From JBBDQZ01 sp040905705 (GTDB lineage: Bacteria > Bacteroidota > Rhodothermia > Balneolales > Natronogracilivirgulaceae): a stretch of 64,000 bases of DNA. Under the pieces are notes generated by a model. That model did not search any database. It was not told the DNA's origin and saw only the letters and a program-made list of their open reading frames with translations. The stretch lies in assembly GCA_040905705.1 (NCBI GenBank), contig JBBDQZ010000071.1, forward strand, positions 8,112 to 72,111, read 5' to 3'. Shown piece by piece: positions 63,230 through 64,000 of the stretch. The position numbers and the translations under genes are program-made. Position 1 is the first letter of the stretch. Every line of letters starts with the position of its first letter.

Positions 63230-64000
63230 TGGATATTCCGGACCATACTGACCCCCCTCAACTGAGTCTGGAATAACGCAATCCAGGCACTGTCATTCCG
63301 GCAGATACTGACCCCCATTGAATCCCAACTCGCTGAACTTCGTCTGCAAGGAATGAACCGCAGCTGGCAATCACTCACCGAAACCCGCCGTCATTTGGAA
63401 CTGAACCTGAGCGAGGGTCTGGAGCTGCTCTTGCAGGCAGAAACCGAAGACCGCGAAAATCGACGTTTCCAGCGTCTGAGCAAAAATGCCCGATTCCGTT
63501 ATCAGGCCAGTATCTCCGAGCTTCATCTGGACTCATCCAAAGGAATGGACAAGGCTCTGGTATCGCGCCTTGCCACCGCAGATTATCTAACCAACGGGGA
63601 ATCCGTTCTGATCACCGGAGCTACCGGGTGTGGCAAGAGCTTTCTGGCCTCAGCCCTGGGACATCAAGCCTGCAATCAAGGCTACAAAGTGGCCTACTTC
63701 AACCTTCAAAAGCTGTTGATAAAGATAAAAATGGCACGTGTGGAAGGCACCCTGCTCAAATTCTTCGACAAATTGGCCAAAACCGATCTTCTCATACTCG
63801 ACGACTTCGGACTGACTCCTCTGGGCCAGCAACATTGTCTGGATCTTATGGAACTCACCGAAGATCGCCATGGCCGAAGAAGTACGATTATTGCCAGTCA
63901 ATTGCCTGTAGCCAGCTGGTATGATATTTTTGCCGAAGAGACCATTGCTGATTATCCTCACTTTTTTATTATGCGAAGTAATCAGACTGCATCTGTTGTA
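63230..64000 (+). mobile_element. IS21-family element, deletion derivative (left end plus istB)
   Basis: The left end begins at about TG 63230, where reductase coding stops. Two direct repeats, ATTCCGGACCATACTGACCCCC at 63235 and a similar copy (CAG for ACC) ending at 63316, are about 60 bp apart, like the multiple terminal repeats of IS21 ends. istB follows at once; istA (about 1.5 kb), which normally precedes it, is absent. The element continues to the window edge or is interrupted there. Confidence 0.75.
63308..64000 (+). pseudogene. istB: IS21-family helper ATPase IstB (start lost, 3' end interrupted)
   Basis: Open frame from 63308 to the window end: LTPIESQLAELRLQGMNRSW, Walker A GATGCGKS, Walker B DLLILDDFG, and STIIASQLPVASWYDIF. 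IstB is the AAA+ ATPase that helps the IstA transposase choose targets. The usual ATG of MTxxESQLAEL is CTG here (63308), so translation would need ATG 63353. After EETIAD (63952) the normal AILDRLVH... sequence is replaced by unrelated bases, so the gene is also broken at its 3' end. Confidence 0.8.

Noticed and set aside
1..64000. CRISPR arrays, rRNA genes, riboswitches, origins
   Set aside because: I looked for regularly spaced repeats, rRNA signatures and common riboswitch cores and saw none.

Overview
The window looks like chromosomal DNA of a Gram-negative bacterium of the Bacteroidota/Rhodothermota/Balneolota kind. The evidence is: two secreted proteins with C-terminal type IX secretion (T9SS) sorting domains carrying the QNYPNPFNP signature; promoters of the Bacteroidota form (TTTG or TTG, about 18-21 nt, TAnnTTTG), best seen 11 nt upstream of a tRNA gene; mostly weak Shine-Dalgarno sites; and a large Reg_prop/Y_Y_Y sensor kinase. 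A fused sucrose-phosphate synthase/phosphatase and a K+-dependent membrane pyrophosphatase would suit a salt-adapted member, probably Balneolota. That placement is an inference from gene content.

Layout. 0-18 kb is mostly housekeeping: rplY-pth, hppA, a methyltransferase, pyrF, rnhA, tsaD, uvrA, secD-secF and purA. It ends with a RuBisCO-like protein next to a cupin, followed by tRNA-Gly(GCC). A large sensor histidine kinase lies at 18.5-21.7 kb. From 21.7 to 31.3 kb there is a peptidoglycan-recycling island: two DUF1343/NamZ-type proteins (one lacking the GPEHG catalytic motif), a DigH-like GHL10 lipoprotein, a BadF-type amino-sugar kinase, NagZ, a GalT/HIT-like DUF4922 protein, and an AmpG-like transporter with a roughly 200-residue insert in a periplasmic loop. 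Then follow a YihY/BrkB protein, sucrose synthesis, a T9SS cargo protein, typA and a seven-bladed FG-GAP T9SS cargo protein.

40.9-44.7 kb encodes a fused EtfBA and an ETF:quinone oxidoreductase with its own ferredoxin domain. The EtfB half carries a DGDTAQV motif resembling bifurcating ETFs. Next is a 10-kb RHS gene (3363 codons) ending in a deaminase-like toxin domain (HTE...PCxxC), with no visible immunity gene. A CASTOR/POLLUX-like channel and a DUF4914 P-loop protein follow.

From 59.4 kb the DNA is visibly more AT-rich and accessory. Single ORFs all lie on the minus strand: two with nuclease-like motifs, a DUF2200 gene with an in-frame amber codon, and two broken dihydrofolate-reductase-family genes. 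An attC-like imperfect hairpin and an 18-bp inverted repeat bracket the first ORF, suggesting an integron-like cassette array. The right edge is an internally deleted IS21-type element (left end plus istB, no istA) that cut off the 5' end of one reductase gene. istB itself is interrupted just before the window ends.
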